Positions 24,681 through 33,886 are shown, counted from the first letter of the stretch. The stretch: DNA of 64,000 nt from CAYTZO01 sp964442525 (GCA_964442525.1 CAYTZO010000001.1:1-64000), one strand, 5' to 3'. Made by a program: numbers and translations. Notes: a model not told the origin generated them from the sequence alone.

Positions 24681-25709
24681 ATGCAGCCAAAAGCGAAACG
24701 CCTCTACCTGCCGAAGGTCAAGATTGTCAGCTTCATCGTGCTCTCTGTCCTAGTACTCCTTGTTTTGGTCAAAGGAGTTTTATGGAGTCAGAAAGTAATG
24801 CGTCAGACCGGACTGACACCGAAAACGATTTTGGGGCTTGTTTTTGATACCGGCGCACCCCTTGCCTCCTTTGGGGAGCGGACGAATATTTTAATCTTGG
24901 GTATAGGCGGAGGGAGTCACGCAGGACCTGATTTGACTGATACGATGATGGTTATCTCCCTCAATGCCAAAAAATCCTCCATGGCGCTTATTTCCATTCC
25001 TCGGGATGTTTGGTCGGATACGCTCAAAGACAAGGTAAACAGTGCATACCATTATGGAGAGGCGAAGCAAAAAGGCGGCGGACTGACCCTTGCGAAAGCA
25101 ATTAGTGAAGATGTTTTGGGCATTCCAATTCAGTACAGCGCGGTTATTGATTTTTCAGGGTTTAAAAAAATTATTGACCTTGTGGGTGGTATAACAGTGA
25201 ACGTTCCGGAGGGCTTTATTGATTCCGAATTTCCTATCGAGGGAAAAGAGAATGATTTGTGCGGAGGAGATCCGCTGTTTCGGTGCCGTTATGAAACCGT
25301 GCGTTTTGACGCTGGAATCCAGCAGATGGATGGAGCGCGTGCACTTACCTATGTTCGGAGCAGGCGCGCAGAGGGGACGGAAGGATCGGATTTTGCACGA
25401 GCGCGACGGCAGCAGATAGTGCTCGTAGCGCTCAAAGAAAAGCTTATGAAAGTCTCGACATGGTTTCCTCCCAAACGCAGCATTGCCCTCATGTCGGCAA
25501 TAGATGAGGCAACGGATACTGACATGAATATCGCCACATGGCTTACCGTCGGAAGGGAAATTGCCACAACCAAAGAAGCCAGCATTCAAAGAGTCACTAT
25601 TGATGATCTTCTTACCTCTCCTCCGGTGTCATTGTATGGGAGGTATGTTCTTGTTCCCAAAGATAGCTTTGATGCAATCTACGAGTATATAAAAAAACAA
25701 CTCGAGTAA
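24681..25709 (+). CDS. LytR-CpsA-Psr (LCP) family cell-wall polymer ligase
   Basis: A 342-residue protein with an N-terminal membrane helix (about 13-36) and an extracellular LCP domain. NILILGIGGG, GPDLTDTMMVISLN, the Arg-rich SIPRDVWSD, NSAYHYG and LTYVRSRRAEG...DFARARRQQ are the family signatures, with the conserved Asp and Arg residues that bind the pyrophosphate of polyprenyl-linked glycans. LCP enzymes attach anionic polymers or glycans to peptidoglycan. A Cys pair (DLCGGDPLFRC) may form a disulfide in the extracellular domain. The gene follows tpiA closely; that link is probably only operonic. Confidence 0.92.
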   Translation: MQPKAKRLYLPKVKIVSFIVLSVLVLLVLVKGVLWSQKVMRQTGLTPKTILGLVFDTGAPLASFGERTNILILGIGGGSHAGPDLTDTMMVISLNAKKSSMALISIPRDVWSDTLKDKVNSAYHYGEAKQKGGGLTLAKAISEDVLGIPIQYSAVIDFSGFKKIIDLVGGITVNVPEGFIDSEFPIEGKENDLCGGDPLFRCRYETVRFDAGIQQMDGARALTYVRSRRAEGTEGSDFARARRQQIVLVALKEKLMKVSTWFPPKRSIALMSAIDEATDTDMNIATWLTVGREIATTKEASIQRVTIDDLLTSPPVSLYGRYVLVPKDSFDAIYEYIKKQLE

Positions 25710-25727
25710 AGGTAACCCCCCGGAGAA

Positions 25728-26192
25728 TTAGAAAGCGAAAAGCCCGGTAAGGAGAAGGAGGAATCCGCCTCCAATGATTATTGATCCCCAAATCCCTGGT
25801 GGCGCTCCTGAAACGGGCACTTTTGGTGTCGGCTGCGCGGTCGGCGTGGGCGTTGGAGCCCCCGGCGGAGGCGTGGGTGTGGGGGTAGCCGTGGGTCCTG
25901 CCGTTGGTGTAGGTGTGGGCGTTTCCGTGGGTCCCGCGGTCGGCGTGGGTGTGGGGGTAGCCGTGGGGGTAGGGGTCACCGTTCCGGTCGGCGTGGGTGT
26001 GGGGGTAGCAATAGCAAAGGTAAGCACCTTGGTACAGTTATTGACGACGGCCTGCGGTTGCGCTTGGGGCACGGACGGAGCAACGGGCTGTTCCTGCCTC
26101 AATCCTTGTGACGTTAAAAGCACGACCACGCCGAGTCCGACCGTTATGACTGCGACAACCAGTAAATACCAATATTTCTTAAAAAAATTCAT
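25728..26192 (-). CDS. Pro/Thr-repeat surface stalk protein with C-terminal PVSG-type anchor
   Basis: A 154-residue protein with an N-terminal membrane helix/signal (about 8-28), a short spacer with one Cys, then about 75 residues of TPTPTP and TPTAGPT repeats. At the C-terminus PKVPVSGAPP is followed by a hydrophobic helix (WGSIIIGGGFLLLLTGLFAF). The Pro/Thr region should be an extended, perhaps glycosylated, stalk. The PVSG motif before a terminal helix recurs in another exported protein of this window and resembles a sorting signal. It is the last gene of the leftward pil-like cluster. The repeat DNA also opens a Gly/Val-rich frame on the other strand, which I regard as a shadow. Confidence 0.7.
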   Translation of the reverse strand: MNFFKKYWYLLVVAVITVGLGVVVLLTSQGLRQEQPVAPSVPQAQPQAVVNNCTKVLTFAIATPTPTPTGTVTPTPTATPTPTPTAGPTETPTPTPTAGPTATPTPTPPPGAPTPTPTAQPTPKVPVSGAPPGIWGSIIIGGGFLLLLTGLFAF

Positions 26193-26200
26193 AGCTTATG

Positions 26201-27559
26201 TTAGTGCCATTTTCCATCAGTGCCGTAAATTTCCGCTTCTATCGAAATTTTATTATCAACAAGAGACGCAGGCGTAATGGTAAAATCAAGGGTATATTCA
26301 TTGCTTGCGTTTTTGGCGGAAGTTTCTGTCCAAGCCCCGCCGTTAATTCGTATATGCGCTTTCGTCGCGAGCCCTCCGGAAACTGCAATGACAATACTGT
26401 CGTTAATCTGGAGCGAAGAAGGATCGGGGACAAGTACGCCATCTTTATAAATCTTGACCCCATTACAGGCTGGCGTTTCTCCGCCCCCTCCGCCGCCGCC
26501 TCCAGGAACACAGCCGTTATTATTAGGGCCACAAACATACCCCTTAACACAACACGTGTAGCCGCTCGGGTCATTGAAGTTTTTACACCACGCACGATTT
26601 TGGTTGCCACACGAAGTCCGAATGTCCGGTTCGCACTTTTTGCTTGTACACGCATCTCCTCCCTGACAGTGACAATCCGCGCCAGTAGTACACGATTGGC
26701 CTGCGCTTGCTCCTCCGCAATCCGGACCCTTACTTGGTGGTGGCGTTGGGGTAGCCTTCGGAAGTCCCGAACAACAGATACCAGAACTGCACGCTCCTGA
26801 CACAACAGCTCCACCACCATCCGTACATTCTGTGCGACTAGGAACACATGTATTGCCCTGCTGTGTACAAGTGGGGCGTGGGGTTGGAGTTGGAGTTGGA
26901 ACTATTCCTCCTCCAACGCGGCATCTGCCATTTACAAGGTTAAGACCACTACAACAAGGTTTACTGGCTGTTGGTATATCTCCATCTTCGGTACAGTCAT
27001 ACACTGCGCTGCTTCGAAGCTCCGCAACCCGTCGGTTCTGCTCAGAAACGTAGTAGACTGCCACCGGAATGGTAAAAAGGAGCAACGCAAGAACCGCCAA
27101 GACAACTCCCCTTATGGATTTTGACTTTTTTGGCTTCGGTCCTTGCGGAGGAGGAGGTGCGGCGGCTGCCGGTTCCTCCGGAACGTTGAGAATCTCATCG
27201 ACTACTTTTTCTTCTTTTTGTTCGGTTGCCGTCCGTTGATCGGGTGTTTCTTGGGGGGCTTCTTTTGTTTCCGGCGTCGGTTCAGGCTCTCCTGGCAGCG
27301 GCGCCTGAGCGTTTGAAGCCTCAACTGCAACAGGCGGCGGGGCCGCGGCCGCAGACAATTCCGGCGGACCCGCTACGGGCTTAGGCATCTGGGCAATAGC
27401 TTCAGTTGGGGCTGACGGACTGGTTACCGGAGATGCTTGGGTGGGGGGGGCGCTACCTTCTGCTGGTGGCGGAGAAGCAGGGGGAACGCCGGCGCTTTTG
27501 GCTGCATCGTCAATAGCCTTTTGTGCATTTGTCTGTGCAGCATCGAGTATGTCGGGCAT
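26201..27559 (-). CDS. Membrane-anchored Cys-rich surface protein
   Basis: A 452-residue protein. Residues 1-148 are a Pro/Ala-rich cytoplasmic region, followed by a membrane helix at 150-171 (GVVLAVLALLLFTIPVAVYY). Outside, about 185-345 contain some 25 Cys in short modules (CCSGLNLVNGRC, CSSGICCSG, CTTGADCHCQGGDAC, CCVKGYVC) resembling disulfide knots of eukaryote-like or granulin-like repeats. A Gly run (GGGGGGGG) leads to a C-terminal beta domain (about 365-452) with an Ig-like look. No catalytic motif is evident. The many disulfides imply an oxidising exterior; adhesion to a host cell is a plausible but unproven role. Confidence 0.68.
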   Translation of the reverse strand: MPDILDAAQTNAQKAIDDAAKSAGVPPASPPPAEGSAPPTQASPVTSPSAPTEAIAQMPKPVAGPPELSAAAAPPPVAVEASNAQAPLPGEPEPTPETKEAPQETPDQRTATEQKEEKVVDEILNVPEEPAAAAPPPPQGPKPKKSKSIRGVVLAVLALLLFTIPVAVYYVSEQNRRVAELRSSAVYDCTEDGDIPTASKPCCSGLNLVNGRCRVGGGIVPTPTPTPRPTCTQQGNTCVPSRTECTDGGGAVVSGACSSGICCSGLPKATPTPPPSKGPDCGGASAGQSCTTGADCHCQGGDACTSKKCEPDIRTSCGNQNRAWCKNFNDPSGYTCCVKGYVCGPNNNGCVPGGGGGGGGETPACNGVKIYKDGVLVPDPSSLQINDSIVIAVSGGLATKAHIRINGGAWTETSAKNASNEYTLDFTITPASLVDNKISIEAEIYGTDGKWH

Positions 27560-27655
27560 ATCAGTGCTTTGCGATTCAATATAGTGGTCTATGTCTAGCT
27601 TAGAGGAAAAGGGAAGAGCGAGTCAAGGAAGAAAAGTTTTTTTGCATACCTATTA

Positions 27656-28978
27656 TTAACGAAGCACGACGGCGACTCCTCCCGTGATAAATGCGATGCT
27701 TGTAATAAGCAGAAGAAGAGTCGGCAGGAAATTGCCGCTTTGAGGAATAGGTTGACCGGCAAGCGTTGATGTAGGCGTCGGCGAACTTGTTGCGGGGAGG
27801 GTCGGCGTGAGGCTTGCTGAAGGAGTAGAAATACCCAGTACCTGTGTGCCGCTTTTGAGAATTTCAAATGTGCGGGTAATGGCAACCGGTTTTCCTGAGA
27901 TATTTGCGCTGGTTATGGTAACGCTCTGTTTGCCTGGATCAAGCGGGCGAGACGGGGTGTATTGCCAAATACCATCGGTTCCGACCTTCGTTGACCCCCC
28001 GAAGGGTTTCGTTATACCCAATACAATGGAGACGACATTGCCCGGTACTCCCGTCCCCTGAACAAGAGGGATGAAGGACGACAAAACGGCATCCTGGGCA
28101 GGCTTCGTTAATGTAACTTGTGTGGTTTGAACCGTTGTTGCGCCGAGAACGCTTGGGTTTGTTGCAGCGAGTTTCGGGGTGGTTACGCTGGGGGCGGCTT
28201 GTTGCTGGTTAGGTGCAAATGCCTGCTGTCCGCGGAAATCATAGCTTTTGCCAAGCCTCATCTCCGGTACCGGCGAATCATTGAGCGTGTCGGTAATGGC
28301 GGAGGACTGCTCATTTCCCAGCCGAACAGTAAGTTGTTCGGCTATACGATCTTCTTTCGGGGGAAGATACTGGGTAAGATCGGCGGATCGGATAAGGTTA
28401 AGGGGAATAAGCCACGTGCCTCTGTTTGAGACGAGAGTAGAGAGTTTTTGACTTCCCTCGATGGTCAGATATATGAGCGCGCCCCCTGCGCCTTGACCCG
28501 TTGCGGTTGTTACCGAGCCATATGCCGGGCCGCGGTCGCTTGCCGATCCGATAAGCGTTGATCCCGTCTGAACGGGTCCGGAGATCGCACTGCCGGTAAA
28601 CGTCTTTCCGTTGGAAAGTATGCTCATGGCATACGATGTATTTGCCCCAGCGGAGCGGAATGTGACGCTATGCGTCGTATACTTTCCCAAGCTCTTCCCG
28701 TCTCCATTTCCCGCTACGTCACGCTCATCAAAGACGACATCTAGTTTTTGCGCCTGATTGCGTACTGCCACGGCGCCGGTAGCGGGGGAATCGGTGATCC
28801 AGGAGACAGTAAAGCCGGTATCGGACACATTCGTAACTTCGACATTCTTTGGTGTGATATCCGCTGATGCAAGAGTCGGGAGCCGGGATAGCTGCTCAAA
28901 GCCTACAATGAACCCACCCACGAGCAGAACAAAAAGCCCGAGTCCGACAAGTGTTGGTATTTTGGTAGGGAAGCGCAT
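27656..28978 (-). CDS. Exported fibronectin type III/Ig-like surface protein
   Basis: A 440-residue protein with an N-terminal membrane helix (about 8-30). A fibronectin type III-like domain follows (VEVTNVSDTGFTVSWITDSP, about 44-140). A carboxypeptidase-regulatory-like beta domain (YGSVTTATGQGAGGALIYLT) and a bacterial Ig-like domain (about 285-390, GTGVPGNVVSIVLG...DGIWQYTPSRPLDPG) come next. A Ser/Thr/Pro stalk ends in PIPQSGNFLP plus a terminal hydrophobic helix. The start at 28978 puts the helix at the N-terminus. It follows pilN, pilO and a small membrane gene with 1 base of spacing, so it may be displayed or assembled by the pilus-like machine. Confidence 0.75.
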   Translation of the reverse strand: MRFPTKIPTLVGLGLFVLLVGGFIVGFEQLSRLPTLASADITPKNVEVTNVSDTGFTVSWITDSPATGAVAVRNQAQKLDVVFDERDVAGNGDGKSLGKYTTHSVTFRSAGANTSYAMSILSNGKTFTGSAISGPVQTGSTLIGSASDRGPAYGSVTTATGQGAGGALIYLTIEGSQKLSTLVSNRGTWLIPLNLIRSADLTQYLPPKEDRIAEQLTVRLGNEQSSAITDTLNDSPVPEMRLGKSYDFRGQQAFAPNQQQAAPSVTTPKLAATNPSVLGATTVQTTQVTLTKPAQDAVLSSFIPLVQGTGVPGNVVSIVLGITKPFGGSTKVGTDGIWQYTPSRPLDPGKQSVTITSANISGKPVAITRTFEILKSGTQVLGISTPSASLTPTLPATSSPTPTSTLAGQPIPQSGNFLPTLLLLITSIAFITGGVAVVLR

Positions 28979-28979
28979 A

Positions 28980-29174
28980 CTAGTAGGTCGTCCGGTTTTC
29001 CAGCATCGTGAACACATCGGTATCAAGTTTCGGCGAGAGAGGGGTAAGTATCTGCGAAACCGTTTGGGGAACGGTCGTCGTTTTCGTCGTTTTTACGAGT
29101 TCAAAAAAAATCCACGCGGTAACGGTAAAAAACGTAAACAGAGAAATGAGTAGCAAATCACGGTCATTTTCCAT
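28980..29174 (-). CDS. Small membrane protein of the pilN-pilO cluster
   Basis: A 64-residue protein with a single membrane helix (about 9-28, LLLISLFTFFTVTAWIFFEL) and a polar C-terminal tail (about 30-64). I chose the ATG at 29174 because GAAGGGC just upstream is a good ribosome binding site. It lies directly after the pilO-like gene, in the place where PilP-like or similar small partners occur in type IV pilus operons, but there is no sequence resemblance to PilP that I can see. Confidence 0.6.
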   Translation of the reverse strand: MENDRDLLLISLFTFFTVTAWIFFELVKTTKTTTVPQTVSQILTPLSPKLDTDVFTMLENRTTY

Positions 29175-29182
29175 ACTGCCCT

Positions 29183-29839
29183 TCAAAGATTTTGATAATA
29201 CGTTTTTAATTGTAGAATAAGTTGCAACGTAACTCCACCCGGCTGTATGCGGCTAACCGATTCTGTTGAGGGAGCGATCCGGATGGAATCAATCGTGATA
29301 ATTCGTTGGAGCGACAAAAGCCCGTCAAGAAATCCTTTTAGGTTTATAAACGGCCCATTGATGGTAAGGGCTATTGGGTATGGCGTAAGTGCGGGAGACT
29401 TTGCTTGTGCCGCGCTTGTGGCCTGATCTTCCGCCAGAGGAACAGAGGTCACCTGAAAAGCAGATATTGATGCGCCGGTGACGGCAGCAAGATTTTTGAG
29501 CGTAATGGCCAGTTCCACCGGCGAGGCGGTCGTCGGGATTGCAGCAGTGACGAGAGGAATTTTTCCCGTCGCCGCTTCATATGCTGCCTGACTCTCAATA
29601 AGGGCTGAAATTTTTTCTTCCATCTGACCATTTACCTTGGTTTTATCGGCAATTTCGCGGCGGAGAAAGAGGATAGTACGAACGGTCGGGAGAATCGCGT
29701 AGAGCCCGAACAATGATATGGCAAGAAAGGAAAAAACTGTCGTGGAATATGCCTTGGTTGCCGGCTTATCTGCAGCTTCTGTTATTGTCTGATAGTACCG
29801 TTTATAACGGGTGGGTTTGAGAAAATCATTTGTTGGCAT
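29183..29839 (-). CDS. pilO: Type IV pilus assembly protein PilO-like
   Basis: A 218-residue protein with a cytoplasmic tail, one membrane helix (about 33-55), a coiled coil (LRREIADKTKVNGQMEEKISALIESQ, about 59-84) and a C-terminal ferredoxin-like alpha/beta domain. The latter has ELAITLKNLAAVTGASISAF and PIALTINGPFINLKGFLDGLLSLQRIITIDS, the classic PilO pattern. PilO pairs with PilN in the inner-membrane alignment complex of type IV pili. It follows the pilN-like gene by 9 bases. Confidence 0.85.
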   Translation of the reverse strand: MPTNDFLKPTRYKRYYQTITEAADKPATKAYSTTVFSFLAISLFGLYAILPTVRTILFLRREIADKTKVNGQMEEKISALIESQAAYEAATGKIPLVTAAIPTTASPVELAITLKNLAAVTGASISAFQVTSVPLAEDQATSAAQAKSPALTPYPIALTINGPFINLKGFLDGLLSLQRIITIDSIRIAPSTESVSRIQPGGVTLQLILQLKTYYQNL

Positions 29840-29848
29840 AGGATAGTG

Positions 29849-30391
29849 TCATTGGGTTTTTGCAAGAGATGCGGTTAACTGAAATTCAATGCCGGTTAAC
29901 GGATTCTTTTTGATACCGGAGATCTGGATATTTTGAAGCCGCGAACTCTGTGCGATGTTGGCAAGGAATTGGGAAAATCCACTCGTTGTGCCAGCCGCCG
30001 CATTGATCGTGAGCGACCCGCTTGCCAGGGTAAGAGATTGAAAATACACGCTCGGAGGAATCATCGTCTGAAGTTCTTCAATGATATCACGCGGCACGGT
30101 TTGGGCGGCTGTGAGCGTTTTAATGGAACGCATGCGTTCCTGAATTCCCCGAAACGTTAATTCAAAATCCGCGTTTGCTTCGATAATGGATTGTTTTTGA
30201 GCGAGTTCCTCTTTGAGATCGGTAAGTTTTCGGTCAAGGCTGAAGCGGGAGATGAAGGCAAGAAGCACCACGATTTCCGTCGTGATCATGATATATCTTC
30301 CATAGGTTGTTGCCCACGTAAGGAGTCGGCCCCATGGCGTATGTTGGAGATCTTCTGCCCCAATAAGATTTATGGAAGGACCGGCAGGCAT
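29849..30391 (-). CDS. pilN: Type IV pilus assembly protein PilN-like
   Basis: A 180-residue protein. The N-terminal SINLIG (residues 6-11) is the PilM-binding motif of PilN. One membrane helix (about 34-50), a coiled coil (about 53-95) and a small alpha/beta domain (PPSVYFQSLTLASGSLTINAAAGTTSGFSQFLANI) follow, as in PilN. It should form a heterodimer with PilO. PilM is expected but not in this cluster. The gene has its own strong promoter 7 bases upstream and begins the leftward surface-protein set. Confidence 0.85.
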   Translation of the reverse strand: MPAGPSINLIGAEDLQHTPWGRLLTWATTYGRYIMITTEIVVLLAFISRFSLDRKLTDLKEELAQKQSIIEANADFELTFRGIQERMRSIKTLTAAQTVPRDIIEELQTMIPPSVYFQSLTLASGSLTINAAAGTTSGFSQFLANIAQSSRLQNIQISGIKKNPLTGIEFQLTASLAKTQ

Positions 30392-30397
30392 ACCTTC

Positions 30398-30426
30398 AGT
30401 ATAAAATGTCGCATGCCAAATGCCAA
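30398..30426 (-). promoter_or_regulatory. Promoter of the pilN-pilO surface cluster
   Basis: On the minus strand TTGGCA (30426-30421), a 17-base spacer and TATACT (30403-30398) end 7 bases before the pilN ATG. The -35 sits in a tandem TTTGGCA repeat. Confidence 0.75.
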
Positions 30427-30457
30427 ATGGTATTCCTGTTGAACGCGCATTAGGAAC

Positions 30458-30697
30458 CTATTTCTTTTTGAGGAGTTTGGCGAGGCGTGACTTGAGGCGA
30501 GCGGCTTTGTTGGCGTGGAGAACGCCATGCTTGGCTGCTTTGTCAAGCGTCCGGTATGCAAGGGCAACTGTTTTTGGCGTCTTCGTTTTTCGGGCAGTCT
30601 TCACCGCAGTGTGAACTTTGAGCCGGGTCGCTTCGTTTTCTTTTGAGCGAGTTCGGTCGTGAGAGAGCTTTTTTATTGCGCGTTTCGTAATAGGCAT
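30458..30697 (-). CDS. rpsT: Ribosomal protein S20
   Basis: A 79-residue highly basic protein. MPITKRAIKKLSHDRTRSKEN, LKVHTAVKTARK and YRTLDKAAKHGVLHANKAARLKSRL match S20 across its whole length. It binds 16S rRNA early in 30S assembly. It is transcribed leftwards upstream of the pil cluster but separated from it by an independent promoter. Length is normal for the family. Confidence 0.96.
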   Translation of the reverse strand: MPITKRAIKKLSHDRTRSKENEATRLKVHTAVKTARKTKTPKTVALAYRTLDKAAKHGVLHANKAARLKSRLAKLLKKK

Positions 30698-30763
30698 GGG
30701 CGGAGTATAACACAGAAATTGGTACGTGAAAAGAGCAGGGAGAAGTGGGTATAATGGATTGTC

Positions 30764-32413
30764 ATGGAGAGAATTTGGGCGGTTCTGACCAAAAAACAGA
30801 CGACCGTGGGTTCTGCTGCATTTGTATTGGTGCTCATGGTTTTTGCATCGCGCGTCTTGGGACTTGTGCGGGATCGGTTGCTGTCTGCCCGGTTCTTACC
30901 CGACGATCTCGGTGTCTATTTTGCGGCATTTCGTCTGCCCAATCTTCTGTTTGAACTCCTTGTCATGGGAGCGCTTACCTCCGCATTTATTCCGGTATTT
31001 ACCAAATATTTGTCTCAGGATAAAGAAAAAGAAGCGTGGCGTATTGCCGCAACTCTTATTAATGCAACGGTCATTATCCTTGTTATTTTCTCTTTTCCGG
31101 CACTTATCTGGACAGAGGCTATTTCAAAGTTTCTTGCTCCTGGTTTTTCGTCAAGTCAGATTCGAGAGATGACTGCATTTACGCGGGTCATGATTATTTC
31201 ACAGGTATTGCCTCTCCTTGTAGGAAATTTTTTCACCGGCATTTTACAGTCGTATAATTTTTTTATCGTTCCCGCCCTCGCTCCCGTAGTTTATAACGTG
31301 GGAATCATTTTAGGAATCATCATTCTTACGCCCTCCCTTGGGCTCTGGTCGCCTGTTGTCGGCATCGGGCTGGGAGCCTTGCTTTTTATGGTGATTCAAA
31401 TTCCGCTTCTCATGCGCGCGGGTTATCGATACAGTCTTGAACTTAACTTAAAACTTCGTGGCGTGGGGGAGGTTGTGCGACTGATGGGGCCGCGCACGTT
31501 TGGGCTTGCGGTGTCGCAGATTGATACGACGGTTGATCTGATTCTCTCAACACTTCTTGGGGCGCGCATGGTAACGATTTTTAACTTTGCGCAACACCTC
31601 CAGCAACTACCGATTGGACTTTTTGGCGCAACGATAGGACAGGCAGCACTGCCGCTTCTGTCCCAACAACTAGCAAAAAACAACAGGGAAGAATTCAAGC
31701 GCACTCTGACTCACGCACTTCATCAAATTCTTTTTTTTGTACTCCCTGCATCGATACTGTTTATTGTACTGCGCATTCCCGTGGTCCGGTTAGTATTTGG
31801 AGCGGCTCGGTTTGACTGGGAAGCGACGGTTCTTACCGGTATGACGCTGTCTGCTTTTAGTGTCTCGCTTGCGGCGCAGGCGGCCGTACAGGTATTGGCC
31901 CGTGGATTTTACGCACTTTACGATAGTAAAACGCCGGTTGTTGCAGGTGTCGTTGCAATTCTTATAAATTCAGCAGTGAGCATTTTCTTTATCCGGTTTA
32001 TGAAGCTTCCCGTTTGGTCATTGGGGTTGTCCACTTCCATTGCAAGCTTCGTGAATGCCGGTCTCCTTTTATGGCTTCTCGACCGTCGGGTGCACGGATT
32101 TCCCCGGTGGGAATTGTTTGGTCCGCCGATCAAAATGACTATTGCAGCGCTCGTAAGCGGGATAGCACTCTACATCCCGCTAAAACTCCTTGATCAATTA
32201 GTATTTGATACGACACGCGTATTTGGACTCATACTTCTCACCGGCGTAAGCGCAATAATTGGACTTGCGACCTATATGTTTCTTTCCTGGGTATTTGGCG
32301 TAGGAGAAGTGCGATCGCTTTTGGGTCTTTTGCGTCGGGTACAACGGGTTCGCGTTCTGTTTGAACCTGCTTCCGAAGTAATCAATGGGGGCATGGAAGA
32401 CAAGATGTCATAG
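30764..32413 (+). CDS. murJ: Lipid II flippase MurJ
   Basis: A 549-residue protein with about 14 membrane helices and the MurJ signature ASRVLGLVRDRLLSARF near residues 27-43. AFIPVFTKYLSQDKE, GNFFTGILQSYNFF and ARGFYALYDSKTPV further along are typical. It flips lipid-linked peptidoglycan precursors across the membrane. A TATAAT (30750-30755) lies 9 bases before the ATG; no clear -35 is seen. It runs divergently from rpsT and converges with the glycosidase gene. Confidence 0.93.
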   Translation: MERIWAVLTKKQTTVGSAAFVLVLMVFASRVLGLVRDRLLSARFLPDDLGVYFAAFRLPNLLFELLVMGALTSAFIPVFTKYLSQDKEKEAWRIAATLINATVIILVIFSFPALIWTEAISKFLAPGFSSSQIREMTAFTRVMIISQVLPLLVGNFFTGILQSYNFFIVPALAPVVYNVGIILGIIILTPSLGLWSPVVGIGLGALLFMVIQIPLLMRAGYRYSLELNLKLRGVGEVVRLMGPRTFGLAVSQIDTTVDLILSTLLGARMVTIFNFAQHLQQLPIGLFGATIGQAALPLLSQQLAKNNREEFKRTLTHALHQILFFVLPASILFIVLRIPVVRLVFGAARFDWEATVLTGMTLSAFSVSLAAQAAVQVLARGFYALYDSKTPVVAGVVAILINSAVSIFFIRFMKLPVWSLGLSTSIASFVNAGLLLWLLDRRVHGFPRWELFGPPIKMTIAALVSGIALYIPLKLLDQLVFDTTRVFGLILLTGVSAIIGLATYMFLSWVFGVGEVRSLLGLLRRVQRVRVLFEPASEVINGGMEDKMS

Positions 32414-32479
32414 CGAGTTTACGCCATAGAGGCGTCGCCAACCGGAGAAGAGTGATTGCACCGGTTCGTTCCGTATTTT

Positions 32480-33886
32480 TTACCGCCTCGTGAGTTCGAT
32501 AATGGCAACGCTTTGGGCGGGCATGTAGACCTGACGGGAAATGGTGCTATCGGCAGCAGCAGTTTGGGTAAACGAGACATCCCGTCCAAAAAGGAATCGT
32601 TCGCGCCAGAGGTAAGTGCCCGGATCAAGGTTTGCAAAGGTTACGGGAACATTTTCAACGTGGTTACCTGAAGAATCGAAGTTGACAAGCATGAGCCGCA
32701 GAACTCCTGATCTTTCGCTGGCAAAACCAGTGACCCAACTTCCTTCACCGGTGAGCGCACGCCTCGTTCCTGCCATAGTATCAAGGAAGTTAAAGACATA
32801 GTACCGAGGTTTTGGTTTCTTGCCGTTGTTTTCATGAGTGATGAGTCCCCAGCCATTGCCCTGTTGATCGTTTGGGCCATCTTTGAGTTCAAAGGAAAAA
32901 AGATATTGCGGCCCGCCCGAGATAAGCTGCCGGATAGCGGCAGCAGTGAATGCCGAGGCATACGTTGTACCATAGCGAACGTCTTTATCGCCGGTAAAAC
33001 CAAATTCCGTGATAAGCTTTGGTATAAGAGTCACATTCGGATACGGCAGGAGCCATGTGGTGAGATTCCGCTGATCAATCCCAAACTGAGCAGGGTTAGA
33101 AAGATATGAATGCCAGCTAAAAAAGTTGAGTCGGTATCCACTGGTAGCGAGTGCGATAATCCAGTTTTTGTTTAACTCGCTCGTTGCCGGGCCCCCGAGA
33201 AAAAATCCATTCACGTTTGCTGCATTTGCTGCACCTTGGCTCGCGTAGCGATAGAGCGTAAGATAGTTTTTGTCGCCTGAAAGTCCCCAGCCGCCGAATT
33301 GGCGGAGATTGGGCTCATTCCACACTTCATAATAGATGCCAGCAAGATTTTTTCCCGATCGGCCGCTTACGTGTTCGATTGTTTTTTGTACTACGTAGGC
33401 CCACTCGTCCCAATTCGTTGGAGGATTGGTCATTACACCATCACGAGCGATAGCCGGCGGCATATAAGAGAGGGCGATCGTTGGCTTGGCACCGGTAGCA
33501 AGTATAGTATCGATGGCGGTATCGAGTTTGCTCCAATCAAACGAGAGCGAACCTCCCTGCCGGCTTACGTTCACATATATATCATAAAGGTGATCAATGC
33601 GTATGACTTTTGGTCGGAGCGTACGTACTTCACCTGTTACCGGTGCAAGCATGTCCGTTGCCTCTTCTCCGCCCTGAGCGAATGCGTGGAAAAAGTTTGT
33701 ATTAAGGGGTTCGAGCGTTGCTTTGGCATCAACGCGGATGTTTGCGCTCGTACCGAGCGCTCGCGTCATAAGTTGGACTGCTTGATAGGTTACAAGAAGA
33801 AGAAGGGGAAGGAAAATGAGCATGGTTACCAGCGAAACCAACGAGACGGCTTTTTGTGGAACGCGATGTTCTAAGGGGTTTGCCAT
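32480..33886 (-). CDS. Membrane-anchored glycoside hydrolase (GH39-like, clan A)
   Basis: A 468-residue protein with an N-terminal membrane helix (about 15-40) and a TIM-barrel domain. The acid/base Glu lies in YYEVWNEPNLRQFGG. The likely nucleophile Glu is in LIPKLITEFGFTGD, with HSYLSNP between them, the arrangement of clan A retaining glycosidases and especially GH39. A C-terminal beta-sandwich (about 385-468) ends in the usual accessory fold. It should hydrolyse a beta-glycoside at the cell surface; substrate unknown. A surface protein gene lies 14 bases upstream in the same direction. Confidence 0.8.
   Translation of the reverse strand: MANPLEHRVPQKAVSLVSLVTMLIFLPLLLLVTYQAVQLMTRALGTSANIRVDAKATLEPLNTNFFHAFAQGGEEATDMLAPVTGEVRTLRPKVIRIDHLYDIYVNVSRQGGSLSFDWSKLDTAIDTILATGAKPTIALSYMPPAIARDGVMTNPPTNWDEWAYVVQKTIEHVSGRSGKNLAGIYYEVWNEPNLRQFGGWGLSGDKNYLTLYRYASQGAANAANVNGFFLGGPATSELNKNWIIALATSGYRLNFFSWHSYLSNPAQFGIDQRNLTTWLLPYPNVTLIPKLITEFGFTGDKDVRYGTTYASAFTAAAIRQLISGGPQYLFSFELKDGPNDQQGNGWGLITHENNGKKPKPRYYVFNFLDTMAGTRRALTGEGSWVTGFASERSGVLRLMLVNFDSSGNHVENVPVTFANLDPGTYLWRERFLFGRDVSFTQTAAADSTISRQVYMPAQSVAIIELTRR

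Noticed and set aside
25728..26192. CRISPR-like array suggested by regular short repeats
   Set aside because: The repeats are codon-level Pro/Thr units without spacers of constant length, and they lie in an open frame.
25774..26277. Plus-strand Gly/Val-rich frame of 167 residues
   Set aside because: It is the reverse reading of the Pro/Thr repeat gene; repeats of this kind open frames on both strands.
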